This document shows positions 15,642 to 24,138 of a stretch of DNA of 24,406 nucleotides, piece by piece. Source of the stretch: Rhodospirillaceae bacterium UBA4468 (GTDB lineage Bacteria > Pseudomonadota > Alphaproteobacteria > Rhodospirillales > Casp-alpha2). A model generated the notes under the pieces. The model made no database searches, was not told the DNA's origin, and worked only from the letters and a program-made list of their open reading frames with translations. The position numbers were made by a program, and so were the translations under genes. Positions within the stretch are counted from its first letter, which is position 1, and each line of letters opens with the position of its first letter. Location: assembly GCA_002389385.1 (NCBI GenBank), contig DGOK01000009.1:1-24406 (forward strand), written 5' to 3'.

Positions 15642-16565
15642 GTGGCGGAACTAAATTATCCGTGGATCGACAATTTTCTGAACATGATGCGTTCAACGCG
15701 AAATGCGTCACAGAACACGCTGTCCGCTTATCGGGGTGATTTGACGGAATTCGCTCTTTTTGTTGGGCGTCGCCAAACCACGCCTGAGCGGGCCAGTGCA
15801 GACCATGTCCGAAAATACCTCAAAGCCTTGGATGAAAAGGGTCTTGCGGCCTCAACGGCGGCTCGTAGATTATCTGCATTAAAGCGGTTTTTTAAATTCG
15901 TTATCGACATGGGGTTTCGTGAAGAAGATCCGACGTCGACCCTTGATGGTCCAAAACTAGGCCAAAGAATTCCAAAATATTTATCAGAGGCTGATGTGGA
16001 TGCCTTGATGGAGGCTGCGGGTCGCAGACCTGGTGCGGATGGCTTGAGATTGCAGGCTTTGGTTGAGATTCTTTATGCAACGGGGCTTCGGGTAACGGAA
16101 TTGGTGACGTTACCGCTTTCATCATTCTTGCGTGAAAGCCCGGTTTTGGTTGTGACGGGTAAAGGTGGGAAAGAGCGCATGGTGCCGTTGGGAGAGCCCG
16201 CTCAAGATGCTGTCCGTGCGTATATCGAAATCCGAGACCGCTATTTAGCCAAAGATCGTGTCCAATCCCGCGCAAACCGCTTCTTATTTGCCTCACGTGG
16301 CAAGGAGGGACACCTAACACGGGCGCGATTTGGTCAAATGATTAAAGAGCTTGCAGTCGAAGCTGGATTAGATCGAAGACGTGTATCTCCACATGTGCTT
16401 AGGCATTCATTCGCCAGTCATTTATTGGCAAATGGCGCTGATTTACGGGCCTTGCAGCAGATGCTTGGGCATGCGGACATCTCAACAACGCAAATTTACA
16501 CCCATGTGATGGAAGAACGGCTAAGAACATTGGTTGAAACGGCCCATCCCTTTGCGGAAATGTAA
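15642..16565 (+). CDS. xerD: Site-specific tyrosine recombinase XerD
   Basis: A 307-residue tyrosine recombinase that, with XerC, resolves chromosome dimers at dif. The N-terminal SAM-like DNA-binding domain covers about 5-90 and the catalytic domain about 110-295. All catalytic residues are present: Arg150 (ATGLRVTE), Lys174 (GKGGKER), His251 and Arg254 (HVLRHSFASH), His277 (LGHADIS) and the nucleophile Tyr286 (TQIYTHV). GTG 15642 is chosen because AGGA lies six bases before it; ATG 15627 would add five residues but has no visible ribosome binding site. XerD rather than XerC is favoured by the sequence style, the chromosomal housekeeping context and the HPFAEM tail. Confidence 0.92.
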   Translation: MAELNYPWIDNFLNMMRSTRNASQNTLSAYRGDLTEFALFVGRRQTTPERASADHVRKYLKALDEKGLAASTAARRLSALKRFFKFVIDMGFREEDPTSTLDGPKLGQRIPKYLSEADVDALMEAAGRRPGADGLRLQALVEILYATGLRVTELVTLPLSSFLRESPVLVVTGKGGKERMVPLGEPAQDAVRAYIEIRDRYLAKDRVQSRANRFLFASRGKEGHLTRARFGQMIKELAVEAGLDRRRVSPHVLRHSFASHLLANGADLRALQQMLGHADISTTQIYTHVMEERLRTLVETAHPFAEM

Positions 16566-16687
16566 TGACTGTTATGCCCCGCCCACATTGACAGGCGGCA
16601 GTCTGAACTCTATCTCTTTTGCAACGAATTCAAGGGCCGCCCCTTCGCGACCGTATTTATCCGCGCTAAGCGCATCCGGAGCCTTAA

Positions 16688-19408
16688 ATGCTGAATAATC
16701 TTGCCAAACGTCTCTTCGGTTCGGCCAACGACCGTTTTGTTAAAACCCTTCAAGGTATTGTCGATGCAATCAATGCCGTTGAGCCAGAAGTTGAAGCTCT
16801 CTCTGATGACGATCTCAAAGCGCGAACGGCTTGGTTACGCGGTCGAGTAGAGGCTGGCGAAAGCCTGGATGATTTGCTTGTTGATGCCTTTGCAACGGTC
16901 CGTGAAGGCGCCAAGCGGACACTCGGTCAACGACACTTCGATGTCCAGATGCTGGGTGGTATTGTTCTCCACAAGGGCATGATCTCTGAAATGAAGACAG
17001 GTGAGGGTAAAACCCTTGTCGCAACGCTCGCTGTTTATCTGAACGCAGTCGGCGGCAAAGGCGTTCACGTTGTGACAGTGAACGATTACCTGGCTGAACG
17101 TGACGCAGGATGGATGGGCCAGGTTTATAAATTCTTGGGCCTGACCGTTGGCGTTATCACGCACGGCATGAGCGATGAAGAGCGCCGTGCAGCTTATGCT
17201 TGTGACGTGACGTATGCGACGAACAACGAACTCGGATTTGATTATCTTCGCGACAATATGAAGTTCACCTTAGAAGACATGTCGCAGCGCGAATTCAACT
17301 TTGCGATTGTCGACGAAGTTGACAGTATTTTGATCGACGAAGCTCGGACGCCTCTTATCATTTCTGGTCCTACAGAAGATCTAGGCGATCTGTATGCTGC
17401 TGTGAATGTTCTAATCGCCAAGCTCGATGAAGACGATTACGAGAAGGACGAAAAAGGGCGTACGGCGACCTATACCGATCCCGGCATTGAGAAAATGGAA
17501 GACTTAATGCGCGAGGCTGAGCTGCTCGAAGAGGGCTCATTGTTTGATATCCAGAACGTTAGTCTTGTCCATCATGCGAACCAGGCGCTACGTGCCCATG
17601 TCCTGTTCGAGCGCGATGTTGATTACATTGTCAAAGACGATCAAGTCATCATCATTGATGAATTCACAGGACGGATGCAAGAAGGACGGCGCTATTCTGA
17701 AGGTCTGCACCAGGCACTTGAAGCTAAAGAAGGCGTCAAAATTCAGAACGAAAACCAGACCCTCGCATCGATCACATTCCAAAATTACTTCCGCCTTTAT
17801 CCAAAGCTGGCCGGTATGACGGGTACAGCAATGACGGAAGCCGGCGAATTCGCTGAAATCTATAAGCTTGAAGTCGTCGAAATTCCGACAAACGTTGATA
17901 TCTCGCGTATTGATCACGATGACGAGGTGTATCGTTCCGTCGAAGAGAAATACGAAGCCATCGCCTTGCAGATCAAAGATTGTTTTGATCGCAAGCAACC
18001 TGTTCTTGTCGGTACGGTATCCATTGAAAAGTCTGAACAGCTCTCCGAGATGCTCAAAAAAAGTGGCGTCGAGCATAGTGTCTTGAACGCGCGTTACCAC
18101 GAACAAGAAGCGCAAATCATCTCGCAGGCTGGACGTCCGGGTGGTGTGACGATCGCAACAAACATGGCGGGTCGCGGCACGGATATTCAGTTGGGCGGCA
18201 ACTTTGACATGCGTCTGGCCGAAGAAGTGAAGGCTGAACCGGGTACAGATGCTTATGAGAAGGCCGCTGCAAAGTTAGTAGAAGAAATTCAGCGTGATCG
18301 TGAACTTGTATTAGCAGCCGGTGGCCTTTTCGTGTTGGGTACCGAGCGCCATGAAAGCCGACGTATCGATAACCAGCTTCGTGGCCGTTCAGGTCGTCAG
18401 GGCGACCCTGGTACGTCAAAGTTCTATCTTTCCTTGAAAGATGATTTGATGCGTATCTTTGGCTCTGAGCGTATTGACGGTATGTTACAAAAACTTGGCC
18501 TTCAAGAAGGTGAAGCGATTGTTCATCCTTGGGTGAACAAGGCGCTGGAAAAGGCACAGTCCAAAGTTGAAGCGCGGAACTTCGAAATTCGTAAAAACCT
18601 GCTGAAATTTGATGATGTGATGAATGACCAACGTAAGGTCATCTACGAACAACGCCGTGAGTTGATGGCTGCTGAAAATGTTGCAGAAGACATTATAGAT
18701 ATGCGTCAGCAGGTTGTCTATGATATGGTGAGCACGAGTATTCCTGAAAAAGCATATGCTGATCAATGGGATACTGAGCTCCTGCATGATGAAGTTCAGC
18801 GTGTATTTGGCTTGGATGTACCTGTCCAGGAATGGGCTAAAGAAGAAGGTATCGCGGATGAAGAAATTCGTGAACGCCTGACAGATGTCACAGATCGCAT
18901 GATGGCTGAGAAGGCTGCGAATGTTGGCCCGGATGTCATGCGAATGGTCGAGAAAAGCTTGCTACTGCAGCTATTGGATCAGAACTGGAAAGAACACCTT
19001 CTGACCTTGGATCATCTTCGTCAGGGTATTGGCCTTCGTGCTTATGCACAGCGTGATCCTTTGAACGAATATAAGCGCGAAGCTTTTGATCTATTCGAAG
19101 AAATGCTTGAGGGATTACGTGATCGTATCACCACAGTTCTAGCATTCGTTCAGTTTGAAGCTGAATCAAAGCCAGATGCATTTGCACGACCACAACAGCA
19201 AATGACTGAAACACGTACAGACCCAGCGTTACAAGGTACTACTGATAATTCTGAAGGTGCATCCGATAATGCTACCGTGACGAACCGTCAGGCGCAGGGC
19301 GCTCTTAATCCTGAAGACCCAAGCACTTGGGGACGTGTGCCAAGAAATGCACCATGCCCATGTGGTTCAGGCAAAAAGTACAAGCATTGCCACGGCAAAG
19401 CCTCTTAA
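16688..19408 (+). CDS. secA: Preprotein translocase ATPase SecA
   Basis: The 906-residue motor ATPase of the Sec export pathway, acting at the inner membrane with SecYEG. Walker A is MKTGEGKT (102-109), and the DEVDSILIDEARTPL block starts at 209. The preprotein cross-linking domain, the second nucleotide-binding fold (NMAGRGTDIQLGG and QLRGRSGRQGDPG), the helical scaffold and the wing domain follow in normal order. After a low-complexity linker rich in Thr, Asn and Gln (about 830-880), the C-terminal zinc motif is complete with Cys890, Cys892, Cys901 and His902; this binds SecB and phospholipid. CGGAG before the ATG is the ribosome binding site. Its 3' end faces accA, 34 bp away. Confidence 0.99.
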   Translation: MLNNLAKRLFGSANDRFVKTLQGIVDAINAVEPEVEALSDDDLKARTAWLRGRVEAGESLDDLLVDAFATVREGAKRTLGQRHFDVQMLGGIVLHKGMISEMKTGEGKTLVATLAVYLNAVGGKGVHVVTVNDYLAERDAGWMGQVYKFLGLTVGVITHGMSDEERRAAYACDVTYATNNELGFDYLRDNMKFTLEDMSQREFNFAIVDEVDSILIDEARTPLIISGPTEDLGDLYAAVNVLIAKLDEDDYEKDEKGRTATYTDPGIEKMEDLMREAELLEEGSLFDIQNVSLVHHANQALRAHVLFERDVDYIVKDDQVIIIDEFTGRMQEGRRYSEGLHQALEAKEGVKIQNENQTLASITFQNYFRLYPKLAGMTGTAMTEAGEFAEIYKLEVVEIPTNVDISRIDHDDEVYRSVEEKYEAIALQIKDCFDRKQPVLVGTVSIEKSEQLSEMLKKSGVEHSVLNARYHEQEAQIISQAGRPGGVTIATNMAGRGTDIQLGGNFDMRLAEEVKAEPGTDAYEKAAAKLVEEIQRDRELVLAAGGLFVLGTERHESRRIDNQLRGRSGRQGDPGTSKFYLSLKDDLMRIFGSERIDGMLQKLGLQEGEAIVHPWVNKALEKAQSKVEARNFEIRKNLLKFDDVMNDQRKVIYEQRRELMAAENVAEDIIDMRQQVVYDMVSTSIPEKAYADQWDTELLHDEVQRVFGLDVPVQEWAKEEGIADEEIRERLTDVTDRMMAEKAANVGPDVMRMVEKSLLLQLLDQNWKEHLLTLDHLRQGIGLRAYAQRDPLNEYKREAFDLFEEMLEGLRDRITTVLAFVQFEAESKPDAFARPQQQMTETRTDPALQGTTDNSEGASDNATVTNRQAQGALNPEDPSTWGRVPRNAPCPCGSGKKYKHCHGKAS

Positions 19409-19442
19409 GCTCGATTGGTATTGTTGAGAGTGTTGCTAGGCC

Positions 19443-20399
19443 TTAGTTCAGGCCTTTGGTGCCCATCGACAAGAATTTCTCACGCCTGCTGCTGCGAAGC
19501 TCGCTCCCACTCATTGGGATGAGTTCTTCAAGGCACTTTTCGATCTCGTCGCCAGTGCGGGCCATAATCGCGTCTGGTTCACGGTGCGCGCCGCCTAATG
19601 GCTCAGAGATAATGTGATCAATAACGCCAAGCTTGAGTAAGTCTTGTGATGTGACACGCAACGCTTCGGCAGCATCAGAAGCTTTATCTGGATCCCGCCA
19701 AAGAATAGAGGCACAGCCTTCAGGTGAAATCACAGAATAGATTGCGTGTTCCAGCATGAGGACGCGGTCAGCAACGGCAAGCGCAATTGCACCACCAGAT
19801 CCACCTTCACCAATTATGACGCTGACAAATGGCGCGCGGATAGAGATGCACTTTTCAATTGATCTCGCGATGGCTTCCGCCTGACCTCGTGCCTCAGCAT
19901 CGATACCAGGATAAGCGCCGGGTGTATCAACCAGTGTGATGAGTGGAATTTGAAATCTGTCAGCAAGGTCCATCAATCGTTGTGCTTTGCGATATCCCTC
20001 GGGCTTGGCCATACCAAAGTTATGATGGATACGAGATTCTGTGCTATTGCCTTTCTCGTTGCCAATGACGACAACGGAATGACCTCGAAACCGACCAAGG
20101 CCGCCAACAATGGCGTTGTCGTCTGCGAATGCGCGGTCACCTGCGAGTGGTGTAAAATCATCGATCATCGCATTGATATAAGCGAGGGCATGCGGGCGCT
20201 TTTGATGGCGAGCCACTTGCGCTTTTTGCCACGGCGTTAATTTATCATAGGTCTGCGTCAGTAATCTCTGCACCTTTTCTTGAAGGCGCTGGACTTCATC
20301 GGCAATGTTGACCTCACCTTCGCTCGATAGATGGCGTAGTTCCTCTATCTTGCTTTCAAGGTCAGCAATGGATTTTTCGAAATCTAGATAAGCTTGCAT
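19443..20399 (-). CDS. accA: Acetyl-CoA carboxylase carboxyltransferase subunit alpha
   Basis: A 318-residue subunit that, with AccD, transfers the carboxyl group from biotin to acetyl-CoA in the first step of fatty-acid synthesis. The N-terminal helical segment (YLDFEKSIADLESKIEELRH) is followed by the crotonase-like fold with GDRAFADD, LVDTPGAYPG, IGEGGSGGA and SPEGCASILWRD. Length is normal. The start is the first ATG before the conserved N-terminus; no good ribosome binding site is visible. It lies 60 bp downstream of the malyl-CoA-lyase-type gene on the same strand and converges on secA. AccD is not in the window. Confidence 0.98.
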   Translation of the reverse strand: MQAYLDFEKSIADLESKIEELRHLSSEGEVNIADEVQRLQEKVQRLLTQTYDKLTPWQKAQVARHQKRPHALAYINAMIDDFTPLAGDRAFADDNAIVGGLGRFRGHSVVVIGNEKGNSTESRIHHNFGMAKPEGYRKAQRLMDLADRFQIPLITLVDTPGAYPGIDAEARGQAEAIARSIEKCISIRAPFVSVIIGEGGSGGAIALAVADRVLMLEHAIYSVISPEGCASILWRDPDKASDAAEALRVTSQDLLKLGVIDHIISEPLGGAHREPDAIMARTGDEIEKCLEELIPMSGSELRSSRREKFLSMGTKGLN

Positions 20400-20459
20400 A
20401 ATATAGTCACTAACATTTTATCACGGTGTTGGCGAGCTTATCGCGCAGTATAAATCGCC

Positions 20460-21436
20460 TTAATGTGCAGCAATCTGCGCTGCGGTGTCCATCAGGACTT
20501 TCGCTTGCTTGATAGACGCAATGTCGATCAGTTTACCATTAAGTGTTACGGCACCGCGACCCTGTTTTTGCGCTTCCTCCATCGCATCAAGGATGGCTTC
20601 AGCTTGAGCGATCGCTTCGACAGAAGGGCTGAACACGTCATTAGACAAATCGATCTGAGATGGGTGAATAGCCCATTTCCCTTCGCAGCCGAGCACCGCT
20701 GCTCGTTTGGCTTGTGCAATATAGCCATCAGCATCGCGGATATCTCCAAATGGACCGTCAATAGGGCGTAAGCCATTAGCGCGGGCAGCAATAACCATCT
20801 GAGTGATAGGATAATGCCATATGTCGCCCCAATGGACGTCGCGCTCACCATTTTCGAGAGGGTCTGTCAGCACATAATAATCTTCGTTTGGGCCGCCAAT
20901 ATTGGTCGTACGTGCTTTGGTTGATGCCACATAGTCAGCAACACCAAAATGAAGTGATTCGTTGCGTGGCGATGCCGCAGCAATTTCATTTACATTCTGC
21001 ATGCCAAGCGCCGTCTCGATAATCATTTCAAAGCCGATTCGGCTCTTGAAGCCTTTCGCAGCTTCGATTTGGGTCACGAGCATATCAATTGCATAGATAT
21101 CTGATGCAGTTCCTGCTTTTGGTATCATGATAAAATCAAGTTTTTCGACCGCTTGTTCAACGATATCAATGACATCACGGTAGCAGTAATATGTATCGAG
21201 ACCATTGATTCGCACAGAAACTGTTTTCGATGGCCAATCTAGATCATTCAGCACTTCAATAATGTTTTACGGGCCTGTTCTTTGTCATCAGGGGCAACTG
21301 CATCTTCTAGGTCTAAAAAGACCATATCAGCGGCGCTTTCAGCGGCCTTTTGAAGGAATTTCGTTCTTGATCCAGGAACGGCAAGTTCCAATCGATTGAG
21401 GCGTGCTGTTGCCTGCCCAACAATAGTAAAGCTCAT
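20460..21436 (-). pseudogene. Malyl-CoA-lyase-type (HpcH/CitE) gene with frameshift
   Basis: From ATG 21434-21436 (AAGGAAA eight bases upstream) the minus strand encodes LNRLELAVPGSRTKFL and then VFLDLEDAVAPDDK. The frame breaks near codon 57, within an A run (T run 21265-21268 on the plus strand), and resumes as IEVLNDLDWPSKTVSVRINGLDT to the normal end. Adding one A restores a continuous protein of 325 residues that closely resembles L-malyl-CoA/beta-methylmalyl-CoA lyase, including SVRINGLD, the IIETALGM Glu, the GVADY Asp, DGPFGD and GKWAIHPSQ. Those enzymes cleave malyl-CoA or methylmalyl-CoA to glyoxylate and an acyl-CoA. Apart from that base it looks healthy, so a homopolymer sequencing error is as likely as real decay. 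It lies upstream of accA on the same strand. Confidence 0.88.
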
Positions 21437-21517
21437 AAATGAGTTTCCTTCTTTGATGTTCGCACTTGCAGCATGCCGGGGCGCACAGCCGCTTACAAGC
21501 ATAAGCGGTCAGTGTAC

Positions 21518-21544
21518 AAAAAAAGGCTAACCCGAAGGTTAGCC
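21518..21544 (-). terminator. Rho-independent terminator with UUCG loop
   Basis: A perfect 8-bp stem (GGCTAACC 21525-21532, GGTTAGCC 21537-21544) encloses a four-base loop that reads TTCG on the minus strand. It is followed on that strand by seven T (21518-21524). This is a classic intrinsic terminator for leftward transcripts. It sits about 50 bp after the end of the small gene 21595-21834 and before the start of the lyase gene, so it would end the small gene's message. Confidence 0.85.
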
Positions 21545-21594
21545 CCTAGTTATGTCGGAGAAACGAGAGTTTCTCACAGGGTAATGAGTTTGCC

Positions 21595-21834
21595 TTAAGC
21601 AAACGAGCGGCGCTCGTTATCTTCGACGTCGACTTTGTTTCGGCTGGTAGCATCTTTCTTCCGCTGAATCTCGCGGGAGACCGCATCTTTATACATGAGC
21701 TTCTTAGCGCGGCGGCGGCGATTGAGTTCAAATGTCTCGCGGGCTGCGACATAAAAACAAACGGATACACCGATAACGAATGCGCTACCAAGTGCAGTTA
21801 ATTTGATAATTTCGGGATCCTGAAAAAAGTCTAT
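21595..21834 (-). CDS. Small membrane protein, apparent AUA start (79 aa)
   Basis: The minus-strand frame ending at TAA 21595-21597 encodes 79 residues with coherent architecture. A short acidic N-terminus (DFFQDPE) is followed by one membrane helix (IIKLTALGSAFVIGVSVCFYVA, split by eye at about 9-30) and a strongly charged cytosolic-type tail rich in Arg, Lys, Glu and Asp. There is no ATG, GTG or TTG between the upstream in-frame stop and the helix. Instead AAAGGG stands seven bases before an ATA codon (21832-21834), so either AUA is used or an ATG has been lost. A dedicated terminator (21518-21544) follows. The overlapping frame at 21546-21791 gives an implausible Ser/Ala-rich product and is rejected. 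Function unknown. Confidence 0.5.
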   Translation of the reverse strand: MDFFQDPEIIKLTALGSAFVIGVSVCFYVAARETFELNRRRRAKKLMYKDAVSREIQRKKDATSRNKVDVEDNERRSFA

Positions 21835-21855
21835 TGTATTACCCTTTGTTTAGCG

Positions 21856-21872
21856 ACGCCGTTAATCGGCGT
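21856..21872. repeat. Short inverted repeat in the small gene leader
   Basis: ACGCCG and CGGCGT flank a five-base loop, about 20 bp upstream of the AUA codon on the minus strand. It has no T run on either side, so it is not a standard terminator. It could be a leader hairpin or an operator between the leftward small gene and the rightward isomerase gene. Confidence 0.4.
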
Positions 21873-22076
21873 TGTGTTGTTTGATTAACTTGATGCTGAT
21901 TATCGCACCACAATATTTCAGGGGTTTTTCATAACTGAATCATTTGATTTCATTATGTTTCAAAATGTTAATATGGGCCGTGCGTTGTTGGCCTTGCCCC
22001 AAACCGACCGATATGCTTAATCGCTTGGTGATAAAATACATTTAGCCAATATTGATTTTGTTTTTAGGAGATAAAG

Positions 22077-22892
22077 ATGTTTATTCGAAACCTCGCAATC
22101 AGCGCATTCGCAGCTGGATTCATCAGCGTTGCGGCGCTACCGGTACTTGCAGATGATCCCGTCGTTGCGATCGTCAATGGCGAGAAAATCCTTCGCTCCG
22201 ATGTTGAGAACGCCCAAGAAAATTTACCTCAGGAATATCAAAGCATTCCGATGGAACAGATTTTTCCTATGCTGCTAACCAGCATGATCGATAGCAAACT
22301 GGTTGCCGCTGACGCGCGCGCCCGCAAAATCAATGAAGACGAAGAATTCAAAGCGAATGTTGCGTTGGTTATGGATCAGTTGCTCGAGCGGTATGCTGTT
22401 CAAAAAGAAATTGCGTTGGCGGTTACCGACGAAAAATTACGTGCAGCATATGACGCTGGCGCTGTTGAAACAGAATCAGAAATTCAGGCACGGCACATTC
22501 TTGTGAAAACAGTCGAAGAAGCGAATGCAATTATCAAGAGCCTCGACGGCGGGGCGGATTTCGCTGAGCTCGCTAAAGAAAAATCAACTGGGCCTTCTGG
22601 TCCTCAAGGCGGTGACCTTGGATTCTTTGGTAGAGGTCAGATGGTGCCACCATTCGAAGAAGCTGCATTTGCACTTGAGCCTGGTACGTACACAAAAACA
22701 CCTGTGCAAACTCAATTTGGGTATCATGTGATTAAAGTTGAATTTGAACGTGTAGCACAGGCGCCTAGCTTTGAAGATAGTGTTGAAAAGCTCCGTGCCG
22801 AAGCAGCTCAAGCCGCCGGTGGTGCATATGTTGAGCGTTTACGTGCTGGTGCCAAGATCGAACGTTTTGAAGCTGATGGCACTAAAAAGTAA
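22077..22892 (+). CDS. Periplasmic parvulin-type peptidyl-prolyl isomerase
   Basis: A 271-residue SurA/PrsA-like folding factor. Residues 1-25 are a signal peptide with cleavage after VLA, leaving DDPVVAIVNGEKI, the usual start of a SurA-N-like helical domain. The PpiC rotamase domain covers about 137-228, with QARHILVK, FAELAKEKSTGPS, GGDLGFFGRGQMVPPFEEAAF and FGYHVIKVE. It should catalyse cis-trans proline isomerisation on exported proteins in the periplasm, which fits the nearby secA. The ribosome binding site AGGAG is clear. It lies 16 bp before argJ and may be co-transcribed with it. Whether it is lipid-anchored cannot be claimed: no lipobox Cys is seen. Confidence 0.95.
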   Translation: MFIRNLAISAFAAGFISVAALPVLADDPVVAIVNGEKILRSDVENAQENLPQEYQSIPMEQIFPMLLTSMIDSKLVAADARARKINEDEEFKANVALVMDQLLERYAVQKEIALAVTDEKLRAAYDAGAVETESEIQARHILVKTVEEANAIIKSLDGGADFAELAKEKSTGPSGPQGGDLGFFGRGQMVPPFEEAAFALEPGTYTKTPVQTQFGYHVIKVEFERVAQAPSFEDSVEKLRAEAAQAAGGAYVERLRAGAKIERFEADGTKK

Positions 22893-22908
22893 GCAATAGG
22901 AATATCGC

Positions 22909-24138
22909 ATGATTGCCAAGTCACCGCTTGCACCGGACACATTTCCTGAGTTGCCGCCGATTGATGGTGTTGAGATTTCTGTTGCGAATACGGAACTCAA
23001 ATACAAAGGCCGTCCGGATTTGATGTTGATGCAGTTTGAGCCTGGAACTCAGGTTGCAGGTGTATTTACGCGTTCATTATGCCCATCAGCCCCTGTGGAT
23101 TGGTGCCGTCAGCATTTACTTGGCGGCGAAGCACGTGGCGTGGTCGTCAATGCGGGTAATGCGAATGCTTTTACAGGGAAAGCCGGGGCTGACGCCTGTG
23201 AAACTGTTGTCGCAACTGTGTCTGATGTACTGATGTGCCGTCCGAGCCGCGTATTTGCGGCATCTACGGGTGTTATCGGTGAAGTGCTGCCTGCGGATTT
23301 GCTTGCACCCTTTGTCGCACCGATGGTCGCTTCAGCCAAAGCAGATGCCTGGGCTGTTGCGGCGGATGCCATTCTGACAACGGATACTTTTCCAAAAGGT
23401 GCGACACGACGGGCTGAGATTAATGGCACGGCAGTGCGGATTAATGGTATCGCCAAAGGCTCAGGGATGATCGCGCCTGACATGGCGACTATGCTTGCGT
23501 TTGTGGCGACCGATGCAGCCATACCTGCAACCATCTTGCAGACGTGTCTCACGGCAGCTGTTGAAAAAAGTTTCAACCGTTCAACGGTCGACAGTGACAC
23601 CTCAACAAGTGACACCGTCATGGCATTTGCGACCGGTTTGGCTGGCAATGATGATGTCCAAGGTGCCGATGACCCGGCCTTAAGCGCATTTCAAGCAGCA
23701 CTGGATGATTTGTGTATCGATCTTGCCAAACAAGTGGTTCGGGACGGCGAGGGTGCAACAAAGTTTATCACGATCAAAGTCACTGGCGCTGAGCATGACA
23801 TGGCGGCCAAGCGCATTGCGCTGTCGATTGCGAACTCACCCTTGGTGAAAACCGCGATTGCTGGTGAAGACGCGAATTGGGGCCGTATCGTGATGGCTGT
23901 CGGCAAAGCAGGCGAGAAAGCTGAGCGTGACAAGTTGGCTATTCGTATTGGCGGCTTAGATGTCGCCAAGGATGGTGCTGCAGTTGAAGGCTTCGACGAG
24001 GCACCTGTTGCGGCGCATATGAAGGGCCAGAGTATCGACATTGAAGTCGACCTCGCACTCGGCGACGGCAACGCAACCATTTGGACCTGTGATCTGACAC
24101 ACGGGTATATTTCGATCAATGCCGATTACCGATCCTGA
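22909..24138 (+). CDS. argJ: Glutamate N-acetyltransferase/amino-acid acetyltransferase
   Basis: A 409-residue ArgJ that moves the acetyl group from N-acetylornithine to glutamate in the cyclic arginine pathway, and may also acetylate glutamate from acetyl-CoA. The protein self-cleaves into two chains; the cleavage and catalytic Thr is Thr194 in IAPDMATMLAF. Other family blocks are GVVVNAGNANAFTG, FAASTGVIGE, the STVDSDTSTSDT segment, GEGATKFITI, and ANWGRIVMAVGKAG. The C-terminus LTHGYISINADYRS is normal. Its last 20 bases overlap the start of the NUDIX gene. Mono- versus bifunctionality cannot be told from sequence alone. Confidence 0.98.
   Translation: MIAKSPLAPDTFPELPPIDGVEISVANTELKYKGRPDLMLMQFEPGTQVAGVFTRSLCPSAPVDWCRQHLLGGEARGVVVNAGNANAFTGKAGADACETVVATVSDVLMCRPSRVFAASTGVIGEVLPADLLAPFVAPMVASAKADAWAVAADAILTTDTFPKGATRRAEINGTAVRINGIAKGSGMIAPDMATMLAFVATDAAIPATILQTCLTAAVEKSFNRSTVDSDTSTSDTVMAFATGLAGNDDVQGADDPALSAFQAALDDLCIDLAKQVVRDGEGATKFITIKVTGAEHDMAAKRIALSIANSPLVKTAIAGEDANWGRIVMAVGKAGEKAERDKLAIRIGGLDVAKDGAAVEGFDEAPVAAHMKGQSIDIEVDLALGDGNATIWTCDLTHGYISINADYRS

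Noticed and set aside
19425..19470. aggcc ... ggcct inverted repeat between secA and accA
   Set aside because: The stem is only five base pairs without a proper T run and overlaps the accA stop; not enough for a terminator call.
21546..21791. 81-residue open frame on the minus strand with an ATG start
   Set aside because: Its product is Ser/Ala/Pro-rich without structure, while the overlapping frame gives a coherent membrane helix and charged tail with a ribosome binding site.
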